Assembly: GCA_019802505.1 (NCBI GenBank)
Contig: JAFMOC010000002.1
Location: 664,001-728,000, forward strand
Source: Corydoras sp. C115
Lineage: Eukaryota > Chordata > Actinopteri > Siluriformes > Callichthyidae
DNA: 64,000 bases
Direction: 5' to 3'
A model generated the notes under the pieces. The model was not told the DNA's origin, searched no databases, and saw only the letters and a list, made by a program, of their open reading frames with translations. Position numbers and translations under genes: made by a program. Positions 45,560 to 57,984 of this stretch are shown piece by piece. Each line of letters begins with the position of its first letter. Position 1 is the first letter of the stretch.

Positions 45560-48500
45560 CTGATGCTTTCCGATGTCGAGAAAAGACCTCCTGCACTGAA
45601 GGATTTGTTTCTGTCAGCAAGTCTGAATCCATAAATTGACTGCACTTTTCCAACTTCGCACTCCTTTTCTTACTAAAAATTTTATGTTGCTTAAGAAATG
45701 ACGTTATTCCTTTATTTGACTGCTGAAAAGATGTGAACCTTCCACTTGACTCTTGCCTCTCAAGTCTATCTTTACTGGTTAATGAGCTGGTCTTTTCGCT
45801 ATGGTTTCTGGCAGAGAGACCCCATGGTGGCTGATGCTCTGACCATCGTACATCTCCCACCTGTATTTGATCTGAAGCACTGGTTTGTATTTTTGAGAAT
45901 ACTGAAGAGTAGGCAGAAGATGAGGGGGAGCTGAAAGAAGAGGTTCTTGAATCTTGGTCTTTTCTAATACTGCTAAGCCAAGGGCAACTCCTGGAACTTG
46001 ACTGCCTTTCGGTCACCCGGCAATGGCCATCCCTTTTGCTTCTGACCTTCTCCCTGACTTTTTCCCAATTCTGACCTTCTGAACTTTTGTGACAGCCACA
46101 GGATGATGGCTGGGAGATTCTAGGAAATTGCCCAAGGGTCTTCTGTCGCCACTGTACAGGTTCATGACTTAATAATTTGGTCCTCTTCTTGTGAAACTTA
46201 GATGGACTTATAATAGGACTTTTTGAATAGTGGGGCATGTATGATGGTTGAAAAGCGACTGGGTACAATGACGTAGTAGACGGGTACTCTCGACAGATTC
46301 CAAAACCAAGTGAGGCAGCTGCAAACGGTACTTTGTAGGAAGGGAAACCTCCTCCAGGTGGAAGATAAAATCCATGTTTGTGCAGGACAGGGAAATGGGT
46401 GCTTATTTGTTCATTTGTGTCAGAAGAGGAACCATGTTTCCTTTTCATATGAGCCATTCGGACATACTGAAGTGGTTCACAAGACAGGGCAGAATGAGGG
46501 GAGTAGTAGCCATTAAGGTTAATTTGAAACATGGTGGGAGGTTGAACCTTCTCCTGCATGTACTTAATGTCATAAGATTGGCTTTTGCCTTTCATAGACC
46601 GTTTTCCAGAATTGCTACCCCCATCTCTGATCCATGTTCGGGAGATACGGTGCGTAATATGAACCTGGCTGAGTCTGACTACCAAGTCTTCAATTTCAGC
46701 ATGGAAGTTTGGATCATGCCTTTTGGACCTGAGTTGCAAATACTTATTTTTACATTTATATTTATGTCTTTTGAATTTTTCCTGTCTTATAGAGTGGTGG
46801 TCTTTTCTGTGGCATTTAAACTTCTGGGAATCTTGGTTCGGGAATGTCCGAAGTGAACCAGTGATTTGCATTTTCTGGGGATCTTTTGGCTTACCAGAGA
46901 CTTCGGACAAATGAGTAGGAAAAAGCTTTTCTGAATGTAAGGAGGAAAGCGTTTTTGATTTGCCCTTTAATGTCTTAACTGCAGATACAGCAAATGCAGA
47001 ACTTGTGGTGAATGGCGGGTGAAGGCGTGTATCATCGTTTACCCTGCTGCTTTTCTCGCATCTGTCTGAGGCACTATCATTAAAGTCATCTTCACTATTG
47101 CAAGTGAACATTGCCTTGCTTTGAGGCTCACATTGATTTTGTCTTTCACTGCTTTGTCTAAAGAAAATCTCTTTGACATTTTTGTGGCAAAAACTAATCT
47201 GTGAATTCCTTCCAGGAGAAGTAGAGGTGGCAGTTTTTGGGGTACAATAGGGATCTGAGAAAACACCATGGCTACCTAATGACTGTTTTCTGTTTACAAG
47301 AGAGGCATCCGATGTTATTTGTTCAGGATATAGATCAGAGAGATCTTTGCAGTTGAAGTTTAGGTGACTCTTTGGCTTGCGGCCTCTTTTCTTTCCCATG
47401 TATATAGTTCCTCTTTTGCTGATATTAATTTGTGGACCTAGCTCTCCTCCGAATGATGATACAAGGGATGACAAGGAGTCTGTGCCAGGAGGAACTGAAC
47501 TGCTCAAATCTATTTCAGGGTTTTCCTCAGAAAGAGCTCCACTGTCACCCCGTCTCTGTCCCAACAGAATGTTTGTGAGTACTTGCTCTTTTCTTTTTAC
47601 TCTTATTTTATTGATATTTTTAATAATTGTCTTCATTACAATGTTCTTGTTTTTCTTGCATAGGTCGAAGTCCTTTGTTTTGGAAATAAGATGATGCTCT
47701 TGGGCATTACGATTCTTGGAAGTTACTGCTTGCTGAGTTTCGAGGGCAGGGCCAAAGCTAGACTGTTTGGGGCGGCCACGTTTTTTTGCCATGGGCTTTG
47801 TCTGTTTAGTATCATGTTCAGAATCTGGGTCTTGTACTTCTTGATTATTTAGGGAATTACCAAAATGTCCTTCTACTCTGACTTTTGGTCGGCCCCTTTT
47901 TTAGACTGGGACTTTTGCAGTGCTATTTTATGACTTGAATTAAGAGTTTCTAGGCTACTTTGCAGTTCAAATTCATGAGCAGGGCTATGTCTCATGGTCA
48001 GGTCAGGAATTTCAGTGTCATCGTGATGTCTGATCTTTTGCCTCTTTAGGGGTTTTTCTTCTTTATTCAGATTAGAAGATGAACTATCAATTAAAGGCTT
48101 TGTTAAAACAGAAACACTATGGGAGTGCCCAGTCTCAGTTAGATCAGTTTCTTGTTTTTCATCAGAAAAGGCCCTGACTTTCTTTACATGTTTAATATGT
48201 TCTTCTGTATGGTCATCCTGCTGCTCAGAAACCAGACAATTATGGCTGGATTTTATAGAACTGTTTATGTTCTTAGACTCATTCTGTCTTATCTTTGATA
48301 AGTTCAATGTGTTCTTAATGCACTTATTGGTGGATGAGGCTCCAGTTATTTGATGTTCTTGCAGGTCTTTTACACTTGGCTTTTGTATGCAGCCATTTTG
48401 ATGCTTATGTTTTTCAGTCCTGATTGATTTGTTACCATAGGTGGAACTTGAAGAGGATTCTACACAATCAGTACCCTCCGCTCTGCTCAGCTGAAGGTTG

Positions 48501-48841
48501 GGGGTTGTTTGTAACGTACATTCATTATATTTGGGTACATTCTTTGGAACATTAGACACTAAATCAAATGACAGTAAATTCTCTTTTGATGATCCAGTGT
48601 GCAAATCAGTGTCTGGCACTTTATTACTGGCAGCTGGAGAGATAAGATCAGTGTCCACATCAGAACAGGTGATAGCTTCTACAGAACATAAGTCCTGTTT
48701 AGAGGAAGAAGGAGAAGTGGATGCTCGTTTTAAAGAATATAGTTGCTTTAGAGGAGTAACTGGAGGTGCAACAGCATCATGAGGCTCCCTTGGTGATAAT
48801 TCTAAATTCTCTTCTGACATTTTAGTTTGCATTGGAAAAAC
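45560..48841 (-). CDS. ash1l: ASH1L-like large exon with one frameshift (AT-hooks)
   Basis: Acceptor TTTTATTAG, donor ATCAG|GTAAGA. It corresponds to the giant third exon of ASH1L, though shorter than in human. Two overlapping frames cover it: about 322 codons from 48841 ending at TAG 47873, and the rest from about 47905 to the donor. They meet at a six-A run (about 47898-47903). One extra A would restore an AT-hook KKRGRPK, so a single base separates the frames. Family anchors: a second AT-hook AKKRGRPKQS just below 47792, MKTIIKNINKI at about 47620-47640, GPQINISKRGTIYMGKKRGR at about 47385-47440, and AEIEDLVVRLSQVHITHR at about 46640-46705, each closely matching human ASH1L. The protein is serine/lysine rich and probably disordered. 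Confidence 0.92.
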
Positions 48842-49004
48842 CTAATAAAAGAAACCATAGATTAGATTTAGTTTGGCAAATGAAAAAAAGCTACCTGTTT
48901 GACTATATTGTGCCAAATGTAAAGTTTGGTGGAGGATGGATAATGCAATGTATTGTTTATAATTGGCTTTCCCAATGAAAGTACCAATAAAAAAAACTTA
49001 AGGT

Positions 49005-49260
49005 TCGTTACAGCATGTTTTTGCAACAGTGGCCAAAGTAAGGTCTATAAAGGCATGGCTGGATGGGTTTGATTTAAAATGCAAACATCCAGAATTAGTA
49101 ACATAACAATTGGTAGAAATTTCCACAGACATTCTTCAAAATCTTTTTTGCAAAAGTGTAAAAGTTGTTATAGCTCTAAAGGAAAAAAAATATTTAATTG
49201 GGGATTTATTTAAAAGCTTCTGTAGGTGTAATGTGTAGGTGTTTCAAAATTTGTGTCCTA
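49005..49260 (+). mobile_element. Tc1-like relic
   Basis: AAGGTCTATAAAGGCATGGCTGGATGGGTTTGATTTAAAAT, TTCTTCAAAATCTTTTTTGC and CTTCTGTAGGTGTAATGTGTAGGTGTTTC are family segments in plus-transposase orientation. Lies in the intron between coding exons 1 and 2 of the ASH1L-like gene. Confidence 0.6.
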
Positions 49261-49365
49261 TAATACTATATATTATAATATATATTTGTGTCCTATAATA
49301 CTATATACTATATATTACTATATATTATTAATATATAATAATATATTATTTTTAAATATATAAAT
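49255..49365. repeat. AT palindrome cluster
   Basis: Overlapping TATATTATAATATA and ATACTATATACTATATATTA units. Likely the AT-rich end of the relic above, and able to form cruciforms. Confidence 0.6.
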
Positions 49366-49879
49366 GACTTATCATGGCCGCAAGCAGTAGTAAAAAGACA
49401 AGAAAGCAAGAATACACAAAATATCATCTGGAGCACAAATCATAAAGGCAAATGAAGTAGAAGTTATGGCTGGCACTAAAAATAGGGTCGCAATAATACT
49501 CTCACCAAGCACTTTCTGTATTAGGGACAGCTGGCACTAAAACTCGAAAGCTATTTTATTAAGGTTACTTATCATTTAGGTGATAAGTTTGTAAAAGTTT
49601 GAGCATACATAACTTTGAGTTGACTGAGACATAGGGTTTTGGATTGTATTTGTCAGGATTTGCAAACATTTAGTTAATGGAACATATAATAATATGTAAT
49701 AAGTTATTTCTTGAGGTGTTGTGCATTATTGTGAATAAATCACAGAAAAGAGGTGTTGTTAGGCCCAACGAGAAGCAGAGGGCCTTTATACCTCTTTCCT
49801 CTGATTTATTTGCAAGAATGCATCTTACATGTTATAAATATTTGCCACTGGCATGTAATGTTCACTCATTGGCTCATAC

Positions 49880-50370
49880 CTTAGTAGTTGTTGTATCAGA
49901 TGAGTCTGAAGCTTGGGACACGATCTTAGCAGTTAGCTGAGATATAGGAGACAGTGATACTGGGATTGCACTTGTTGATGAACATTCCTCTGTTATCAGG
50001 GATTCTGTGTTACTTGTCTTTGGAACAGAATGATTGGGGCTTTTAATTACATCACTCCCACCCTCTTCTTGCTCTTTGGAAAGACTGTGCCTTACACGTC
50101 CGTGTCTCTGAAACACTCGGATAGATGGACGGCATATAAAATTCTCCAAGCTTTTTGGCGGTTTCTTGGTTCGTTTTGTAGCAAGCCCAACCTTGGGTTT
50201 CAAGTTTCCATCTGAACAGTCAGAATCTTTTACTGGTAGAACCTCACTATTAAGCACTTTGTTCCTTCTCATTCTTTTTTCAACATCCATCCTTCCATAC
50301 ATGCTGCCTTCACCAGGTGGTTGGGTAGGTGAGTCTGTCTTCCTTGTCGTATCCATTTAAGCTTTTAGTG
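49880..50370 (-). CDS. ash1l: ASH1L-like first coding exon
   Basis: Acceptor CTGTTTTTTAG; ATG at 50354-50356, chosen because an in-frame TAA lies immediately before it. Donor AAG|GTATGA, phase 0, 159 codons. Anchor: [20 protein letters not shown] followed by NFICRP, nearly identical to human ASH1L [20 protein letters not shown] followed by NYVCRP near the N-terminus. Bases 50357-50370 are 5' UTR. Confidence 0.92.
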
Positions 50371-50810
50371 CTAAAAAACAGGGAGGTAGTTGTGTTAAGT
50401 TGAGATTATAACAAAACATTTCAATTGATAAATGGTAATGGCAGGAGCTCATTATTAAACTAATAATTGTCACTTTTTTGAAAATGGAAAAATAATTAAA
50501 CAATTATGAGTTACATTTAATAATTTATATCAACATAGCATTATTTTTATTTATATCTATCAGCGTTAGCCTATTAGATAAAATTAATTAGTCAATTAGT
50601 CATGGCAGCCCTAATATAGCGCAAGAGATTTTCCCTGTTTCCGGTTCCAGTTCACTGTAAGGAACAAATGATGGATTGGCTTTCAGTAGAGCATTTTCTT
50701 ATTATTTGCTCTTTCCTCCCTAATGTTTTGATGTTAAGACCATTAAAATATTTAGATTTTGTGTGCAGATTTGACATATTTGACTTTTTGCTCAGTTTTT
50801 TCTATTAATA

Positions 50811-51138
50811 TTCATTCATTCATTATCTCCCGCTTTATCCTCTATTAGGGTCGCGGTGGGGTTCCCCATGCCCATCCAGGGGAGAACATCTCGGGCGCTG
50901 GGCAGATAGACCCAGGACAGGGCGCCAATCCATCGCTGGGCACACACTCACTCACACAGACACACTCTATATGGGGCAATTTCGAGAATTCAATTAATTT
51001 GATCCATGTTTTTGGACTGTGGGAGGAAACCCACGCAGACACGGGGAGAACATGGAAACTCCACCCAGATGGGGATTCGAACCGGGAATCCCTAGCGCTG
51101 AGAGGCGAACGTGCTAACCACTAAGCCACCGTGCCGCC
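50811..51138 (-). mobile_element. Full-length SINE with 11 bp TSD
   Basis: TTCTATTAATA at 50800-50810 and 51139-51149. A clean copy with little divergence from 10592-10935, so probably young. Confidence 0.95.
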
Positions 51139-51149
51139 TTCTATTAATA

Positions 51150-51919
51150 CAAATATTAAAAATTAGTAGATATATATATATATATATATTTATTTATTTA
51201 TTATTATTTTTATTTTTTTTTCAAACCAACATTATATAACCTACTGAGACATTTAACTATTTCACTATTTTTTCACTATTTCACTATTTTTGTGGTGCAC
51301 TATAAGTGCACCACAAAAAGCAGGTGCTTTCCCACATCAAATGAGTTTGGTCCTCTGAATGATACTGAATAATAACCTTAGTGCATTAATATCTACAGAG
51401 ACAAGCAAAATCCAGTGCTCAGCCGCAGGTCCTCCCTCAAGAAAGCACACATTGTTATAACATATTTCCTAAATCAGAACTTTAAGAGTGGTCACAGTAT
51501 CATTTAATGCACTGTGCTCATAAAAAGAACTTTTAATATACCATTTGTAAACAAAATATAGAGACATACATAAGATACTAGGTTGATGTTCAGAAAAACA
51601 GTTTGGCTTAAGTAAATTGTTAGTTAAATTCATTGATAAATAAAAAGCATTTGTTTATTGGCCAGAAATTAATGAACAAAATAAAGGGGGGATTTTGGGA
51701 CAGTACATCTGTTTTTATTCATGAAATGTGGCTATCAGACCAGCTTAAACACAAATATGCTTTTCACTGGGGACCATAAATTATAATTTTTAATTAATTT
51801 AAATAATTAATTTGACTTCTTTTTTTGCTTTAAATCGGACATTGTTATATTTGTGAGTGAAACAATGTTGGACTGGATTACAGTTTGTATGACCCCAAAT
51901 GGTCTTGTTTGCAAAATTG
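51150..51919. other. ASH1L-like 5' intron sequence
   Basis: AT-rich, with a short TA run at 51171-51189 and the hairpin TGTGGTGCACTATAAGTGCACCACA at about 51291-51315. No gene. Confidence 0.45.
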
Positions 51920-51929
51920 TTTGAAAACA

Positions 51930-52275
51930 TCCATCCATCCATCCATCTTCGCTTTATCCTCTATGAGGGTCGAGGTGGGGTTCCCCATGCCCATCCAGGG
52001 GAGAACGTCTCGGGCGCTGGGCAGATACACCCAGTACAGAGCGCCAATCCATCACTGGGCACACACTCACACAAACACACTCTATATGGGGCAATTTGGA
52101 GAACTCAATTGAATTGATCCATGTTTTTGGACTGTGGGAGGAAACCGGAGAACCCAGAAGAAACCCACGCGGACACGGGGAGAACATGGAAACTCCACCC
52201 AGATTGGGATTTTAACCGGGAATCCCTAACGCTGAGAGGAGAACATGCTAACCCCTAAGTCACCATGCCACCCTA
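51930..52275 (-). mobile_element. Full-length SINE with 10 bp TSD
   Basis: TTTGAAAACA at 51920-51929 and 52276-52285. Tail (CATC)n, intact body and head. Confidence 0.93.
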
Positions 52276-52289
52276 TTTGAAAACAGTGA

Positions 52290-52780
52290 TCAATTAAGCT
52301 ACACATACCACAAAAAAAAATTCAATAGTTTTACAATTACAAACTGTGGTCCATATGTTTTTCTACATACTTTGTTAGTTCCCTTTATTAGGTTTTAAAA
52401 TGATCAGAACTCACACAGGACCAAAACAGAGCTGAAATTATTTAAATGGTGGAATATACTCACCACTGCAGTGACTGTGACGTGGTGTTGTGTTTTGTGA
52501 TAGTCTGCGTGTATCAGACACAGAAATGCCTCTGGAGTTTCTAAACCATTCTTAAAGGTGGAGCTATAAGGTAACTGTATCTAACAGAGTCCACAGTTAA
52601 TGGACAATATTTAAAAAATCTAGCAACACTGCTTTGTCTGTTCCTCTTAAACCAGTGCAAACACACACTGACACAACAATAGGTCGATGTCACTGCAGTT
52701 CTGAGAATAATCCACCACCCAAATAATACCTGCTTTATAGAAGTCATATGAAATGCTGTCTGTAGTTGGGTATATAAACA
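52290..52780. mobile_element. Foldback-like element with two long inverted arms
   Basis: The left arm (ATTACAAACTGTGGTCCATATG...CACTGCAGTGACTGTGACGTGG...TATCAGACACAGAAATG) is roughly the reverse complement of the right arm (...GTCTGTTCCTCTTAAACC...GATGTCACTGCAGTTCTGAGAATAATCCACCACCC). Imperfect. Other copies or arms occur at 26730, 30330, 34880, 44830, 57690 and 63640. Confidence 0.65.
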
Positions 52781-52784
52781 CTGA

Positions 52785-53700
52785 ACAAACAAAGCATTGT
52801 GACCACTGATATTTGAAATGAATAACACTGATTATGTATTGATGATGTGTTGTAAGCAGGAAGAATGAGCAAGTGTAAGGATTTGAGAGAATTTGACATA
52901 GGCTTGTGATAGATGACTGGGTCAGTGCATCTCCAAAACTTCAAAAGCTCTTGTGGGGTGTTCCGTTCTACAGAAATAAGTAGAAGGAACAGTGTTGAAT
53001 CGGCAAAAGGGTCTGATAATATGGTTTGATCCAACAGAAGAGATATTGTTGCTCTAATTGTTAAAGCAGTTAATGCTGGTCTTACAGAATGTCAGAATAG
53101 ACAGGACATCTTGGTTTGTTGTGATTGTGACTGCATAGCTGCATACCACTCATGTTCCCTATTTTGACCACTGTCCCCTGCCAATAATAGGTATTTGGGT
53201 ATCAGAACTGGACCATGGAGCAATGAAACAAGTAGCCTGGTCTGTTTTATTTACATCACATGGATGACCAAGTGCATGTGCGTCTGTGGAACCTGTGGAA
53301 CAAATGGCACGAGGGTGCACTATGGAAATAAAGCAGGCTGGTGAAGGCAGTGTGGTGCTTTGGTCAATGGTCTGCTGGAAAACCTTGGGTCATGCCATCC
53401 ATGTGAATGTCACTTTGACACACACACAAACATAGGTTATGTATCCATTTTATGGATACTATATTTTCAGGAATTGTTTGAGGAGCATAATAATGAGTTT
53501 TTGGTGTTGACTTGACCTCCAATTTTCCTAAATTTCAGTAGAATTTTCAGGAATTAAAGGTGAACACCATGGTGCCAAATGCCACAGTACACCTTTAGAG
53601 ATCTAATGGAGTCCATGCTTCATGACTTTTATGACAGCTGGAGAGGGACCAACATAATTTCGGGAAAGTGGTCATAATGTTATGCCTGTTTGGTAAATAT
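52785..53700 (+). mobile_element. Decayed Tc1-like element (third family)
   Basis: AGTGTAAGGATTTGAGAGAATTTGACATAGG, GGGTCAGTGCATCTCCAAAACTTC, TATCAGAACTGGACCATGGAGCAATG and the terminal GTGGTCATAATGTTATGCCTG are signature segments of a widespread fish Tc1 family. The transposase has many stops and an internal deletion. Confidence 0.78.
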
Positions 53701-54500
53701 AGCTATATTAAAGCTTAATTAATTAATCAACCAATAAAAGTGACTGTTTAATGTTAATTATGAACCAATTGTATATTTTTAACAATGGGGGAAATGGCTA
53801 TAGAATCCCCCCAGAATAACACAATCCAGTTCAAATCAGAATGGATAGCTATTTCCTGCCTTTTTTCCATTCAGACTGTTTTTGTGCCCTTTCTCAAGTA
53901 ACATTTGCGTCAAAAGCTTTGGCATGATTTCCCATTTCGTTATTGTTTTAAGTAAGTAGTGGGGTAAGTCCTGGAATCTCATAACAACCTGTAAGTAACT
54001 GCTATTAAATGTCTTTTGAATAAATAGAGTAAATATCTATTTAAGATGCCACATTAACCATGTTTACCATTTCACTGAAAAATAAAATCACTTTATTAAT
54101 ATAAATACTTCCACTGATCCTCTCAATATTATATGCCTAATGCTTAATTCATTCATAATGTAAACCTGAACTTTATTTAAAAAGCATCAGTTTACTAAAT
54201 CCACTTTTTATTATTCATTATTAACCAGCTTTATAAATGTATGCCACCCACCCATTTTCAAATGACTATTGTGTGTTTGCAATTAATAGTTTTTACTCAA
54301 AAAAGGATTTCTTAATTAAAATGTTATTAAACACACAATATAAATGTATAAATGCATTGGGACAACGTGTTCACAAGTTTAATTTAGTCCCTTTAGGTGT
54401 ATAAAAATCAAGCACCTGGTATTTTAAACAACTGTATACTTTCAACTTTGTGAAAACAACTGTGAGGCGAAGGTGCTAATCACTAGGCTCACCTCAAGCA
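53700..54500. other. ASH1L-like 5' intron sequence
   Basis: AT-rich, no supported feature. Confidence 0.4.
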
Positions 54501-54524
54501 TTTTTCCAAATAAAGGAGCAAGGA

Positions 54525-54685
54525 TTCTCACATACACACTACAAAATATTCAAGGAAACCTTTCTGGAAAGGTGGAGGATGTTATAGCTGCAAAGAGAGG
54601 CATTCGCTTAGCATGGGAAGCCATACAACCTCATGTAGATTTACAGAACCATCCCAATAATTTTGTCCATATTGCTTTTGTTTCC
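54525..54685 (+). mobile_element. Tc1-like relic 3' end
   Basis: GTGGAGGATGTTATAGCTGCAAAGAGAGG and CCATCCCAATAATTTTGTCCATATTG give the C-terminus and TIR of the relic family in plus orientation. Confidence 0.65.
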
Positions 54686-55139
54686 AATGAATGATGTATT
54701 TACTAAACATATAGACAAATAAAACATAACCTCTTAATCACATAAATTATGCAAAATTCACCTAATAGGCACTCGATTTTAAAAAAATGTTATTTTTTAT
54801 AAAGTCCCTGTGGATCATAAAAAGAAATCCAGGAAAAATATGCACAGCGCTTACACTTGTAATCACTTGCAACAAAGCTAGACTGCTTTACACAGACTCG
54901 AAGAGACCTAAACTAATAAGGCTCCGTTGATAATGTCTTCTCATCTAACTGCCCCCACCCCTCGAGGACCACTTCTCTAAGAGCTTGAGTCGCAACACCC
55001 TGTTTTGTGCATAATGAAACATGAAGTTTCACTGGCCCTACTTTGTCCTAAAGTGACTCTGTAAAGGTGACTGAGATTGCCATCGGTTCCTGTGAGGAAC
55101 TTGATCGCACAACCCCAACTCCTCGTTTCTGAGCTTTTG

Positions 55140-56060
55140 ACCTAGATATGATCCGCCGCTCCGAAAATAGAATAAACTGTCTCACGGAGCCATTAAAAGA
55201 AAGACGGCCCGTAGAAACGTACGGTAATTAATAAGCTTCTTACAATGGCGTTTCCGCCAGAGTGAAGAAGAAAATTGCAGTGCACTTGAGCAGGAGGAAC
55301 TCGTCAACATCGGGGCTTAGTGAATGATATAATATATGTTTTTACGCAAAAATTAATCAAACGGAGACCGTGTGGTAGAATAAAATACCTGACAGATGAA
55401 ATGACAGCGACACGTCTGCGTGTTTGCGAATCCAAAATATTCCCTTGCAAGATTTTGATGGGGAAAAAACGTTTACGAATGAGAGCCGTTTAATTCTTCA
55501 GCACCTCAAAACAGAACAACTATAATCGCCTGTCATGAAACTACCAGACTGCCATAAGGATTTGTTGTGGCTCTGGTGGAGCGTCTCTAGAATTGTTCAA
55601 AACGGGCTTGGACTTACCCCAGGCTGCGGGGAGACGCGCAGTAGCCTCCGGCAAAGGTACAAGTGCGCACAGCGAGAGTCGAACCGCTTAACGGAGGGAT
55701 GTTGCGTGTTTGCTGATGGAGCTCTGAAGCTGTGCGCAACTGGGATCGACACTCAAGTTCCCCCTTGTTGTTCCCCCCTCCCCTCCTTCTTCTCCTCCCC
55801 GCTATTCGTCTCTTGCGCAGTTGTTTTACATCAAAAGCTAAGTCGTACATTGTGTACCCACATATCCAGCGCTCGGAGGTAATCGCCAGAGCCCTGAACG
55901 GCGCGCGAGTGCGTGACCGAAAATAACCGGCACCGCCGACAGTCCACGATCTCAGAAAAGCAACAATGAACGAAAACTTGCGAATTTAAAAGTGCCACGA
56001 GCACGCCTGTGTTGTCCTTGGGTGTGCGATCCGCGGCTCATTCAACAAAGTACTAATTAT
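55140..56060 (-). promoter_or_regulatory. CpG-rich presumptive promoter and 5' exon of the ASH1L-like gene
   Basis: The only sizeable CpG-rich, GC-balanced stretch upstream of the ASH1L-like coding exons. On the minus strand a strong donor GGGG|GTAAGT-type site ends a possible non-coding exon at about 55618. Position and composition fit a CpG-island promoter; the transcription start is not determinable from sequence. Confidence 0.5.
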
Positions 56061-56639
56061 TTAACCAATGTCACATTTAATGTTGACGCAGGAATAGTAT
56101 GTGTAATATAAGAGGCCTATAATTCGCTCCTTTTCCACCTATTACCATAAGTGTGGCTTCAACGTTATGCCTCTTATTTGTACCCAAATCAGCCAGCGGG
56201 TGCCATCCGAAAACACGTGCGCTACTGCAGGTGACCAGAGATGGCGCTCCGTTAAGTGTTTTTGCCCTCCTTATCTGGCTATATTTCAGGATGTGATGAT
56301 GTGATGCGATGCGACACGTGTTTGAAGAAAAATGGCCCGTTTTTGTTGGTCTAAACGGCAGTGGCACAAGCAACGATGGATTGTTGTTGGACATGAACAG
56401 TCTATAAAACAGCAAAAATTGGCTCAAGATTATGTCTGTTTATTCCGAAAGATTAAACGCAATCTGCCGAAACACTCCAAATAATTCAATAAAAAAAAAT
56501 ACTTGAAGAAGCCATAACAGCCGAGTAACATGCATCGTTAAGTAGATGAAAGGAAAACAGTGTGATCAATATGCAACAGTTTAGAATTAGAGTGCTAGTT
56601 TATGGATGGTGGGTTTGGCACACATTAAACCTACAGTAG

Positions 56640-56960
56640 ATGCTTCTCTTTTGAGGATAAAACAGGTTCAAATTTTATGGAAATTCTTTTCACTAGACTT
56701 ATGAGGTCAGACACTGGAAAAGATGAGAGACCATGACTTATAGTCTCTGTTCTAGTTCATTGTAAAGTTTTTAAATGAGGCTGAGGTCAAACTTTTCCAG
56801 CCATGCTTTGTGTGCCCGGACACAGTAATGCTGGAACAGAAATTATCCAACCGCATACTGATACAGAGAAGGAATAAAAGCATACAGTTGTCCAAAATAC
56901 AAGGTGTAATAGAACTGAAAAAAATATGAAATTATGAATAAATTGTTATTACAATTCTAA
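56640..56960 (-). mobile_element. Tc1-like relic
   Basis: TTATGAGGTCAGACACTGGAAAAGATGAGAGACC and CCAGCCATGCTTTGTGTGCCCGGACACAGTAATGCTGG are the same internal segments as 1760-1960. Confidence 0.65.
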
Positions 56961-56977
56961 ATCTTATTTAATGGTTG

Positions 56978-57262
56978 GCAGCACGGTGGCTTAGTGGTTA
57001 GCATGTTCACCTCTCAGTGCTGGGGATTCCTATTTTGGATCCTCATCTGGGTGTAGTTTCTATGTTCTCACTGTGCCTGCGTGGGTTTCCTCCGGGTTCT
57101 CCGGTTTCTTCCCACAGTCCAAGAACGTGGATCAAGGTTAATTCTCCAAAATTCCTCATTTAGAGTGTGTTTGTGTGAGTGAGTGTCTGCCCAGCGTCCG
57201 AAATGTTCTCCCCTGGATGGGCATGGGGAACCAGTAGAGGATAAAGCGAAAGATAATGAATT
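56978..57262 (+). mobile_element. SINE copy
   Basis: GGCAGCACGGTGGCTTAGTGGTTAGCATG head to GATAAAGCGAAAGATAATGAATTAATT tail, with internal deletions near 57140 and 57190. Confidence 0.9.
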
Positions 57263-57284
57263 AATTATTTATTGGTCTGCTTAA

Positions 57285-57324
57285 TCCTATGATACACCCA
57301 AGACAAGGCGCCAATCTATTACTG

Positions 57325-57355
<31 letters not shown>

Positions 57356-57525
57356 ACTATATGTAGGGGCAATTTAGAGCACTTAATGGAAGGAACCAAA
57401 GAACCTGGAGAAAACCTATGCAGACACAGGGAGAACATGCAAACTCCACCCATATTGGGATTTGAACCTGGATCCCCAACAGTGAAATGCAAACATGCTA
57501 ACCACTAAGACACTGTGCTGTCCAT
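57285..57525 (-). mobile_element. Diverged SINE copy with poly(C)/(CA)n expansion
   Basis: GATACACCCAAGACAAGGCGCCAATC body, a C-run plus CA-run at 57324-57357, head GGACAGCACAGTGTCTTAGTGGTTAGCATG on the minus strand at 57525. Confidence 0.82.
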
Positions 57526-57984
57526 GTACAATTCAAAGCCCTTTAAAATTGTTGTTATTGTGGGATTATTAATAATTTAATAATCTACCATACTGGCAGA
57601 TTATGCGATCTTTATATTTTAGAAAGCTTAATGTTTTTTTTTTATTATTATTTATAACATTTCCTACACTGTGATTGTCTTTTGAAAGTGATCATCACAC
57701 AACCGAGTAAATGAAAAACTTAGAAAGTATGTAAACCGTATAGACTACAGCATGTAGTCGTAGAACTGCAAAGTGCACGTTTTTTCATCAATTCTTTACA
57801 TAAATTCAAAAATTCTGGGCAAAAAGATTTTGTACATTTATAGCGCAATTATTATTTAGTAACTAAACGTACCATATCGAGGGAAAAATAGACTATTGGT
57901 AAGTATTGACTCCTTTCACATTTTGTGTTTGTATCATTGTGTGATTTACTCTTTGTTTATGAAACTTTTCTTCTGTAAGACACG

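Noticed and set aside
46374..46856. 160-codon plus-strand ORF opposite the giant exon
   Set aside because: It is the antisense shadow of conserved ASH1L-like coding sequence and has no domain.
55535..55882. 115-codon plus-strand ORF in the CpG-rich region
   Set aside because: Typical chance frame in GC-rich promoter DNA; the opposite strand carries the splice donor of a plausible non-coding exon.
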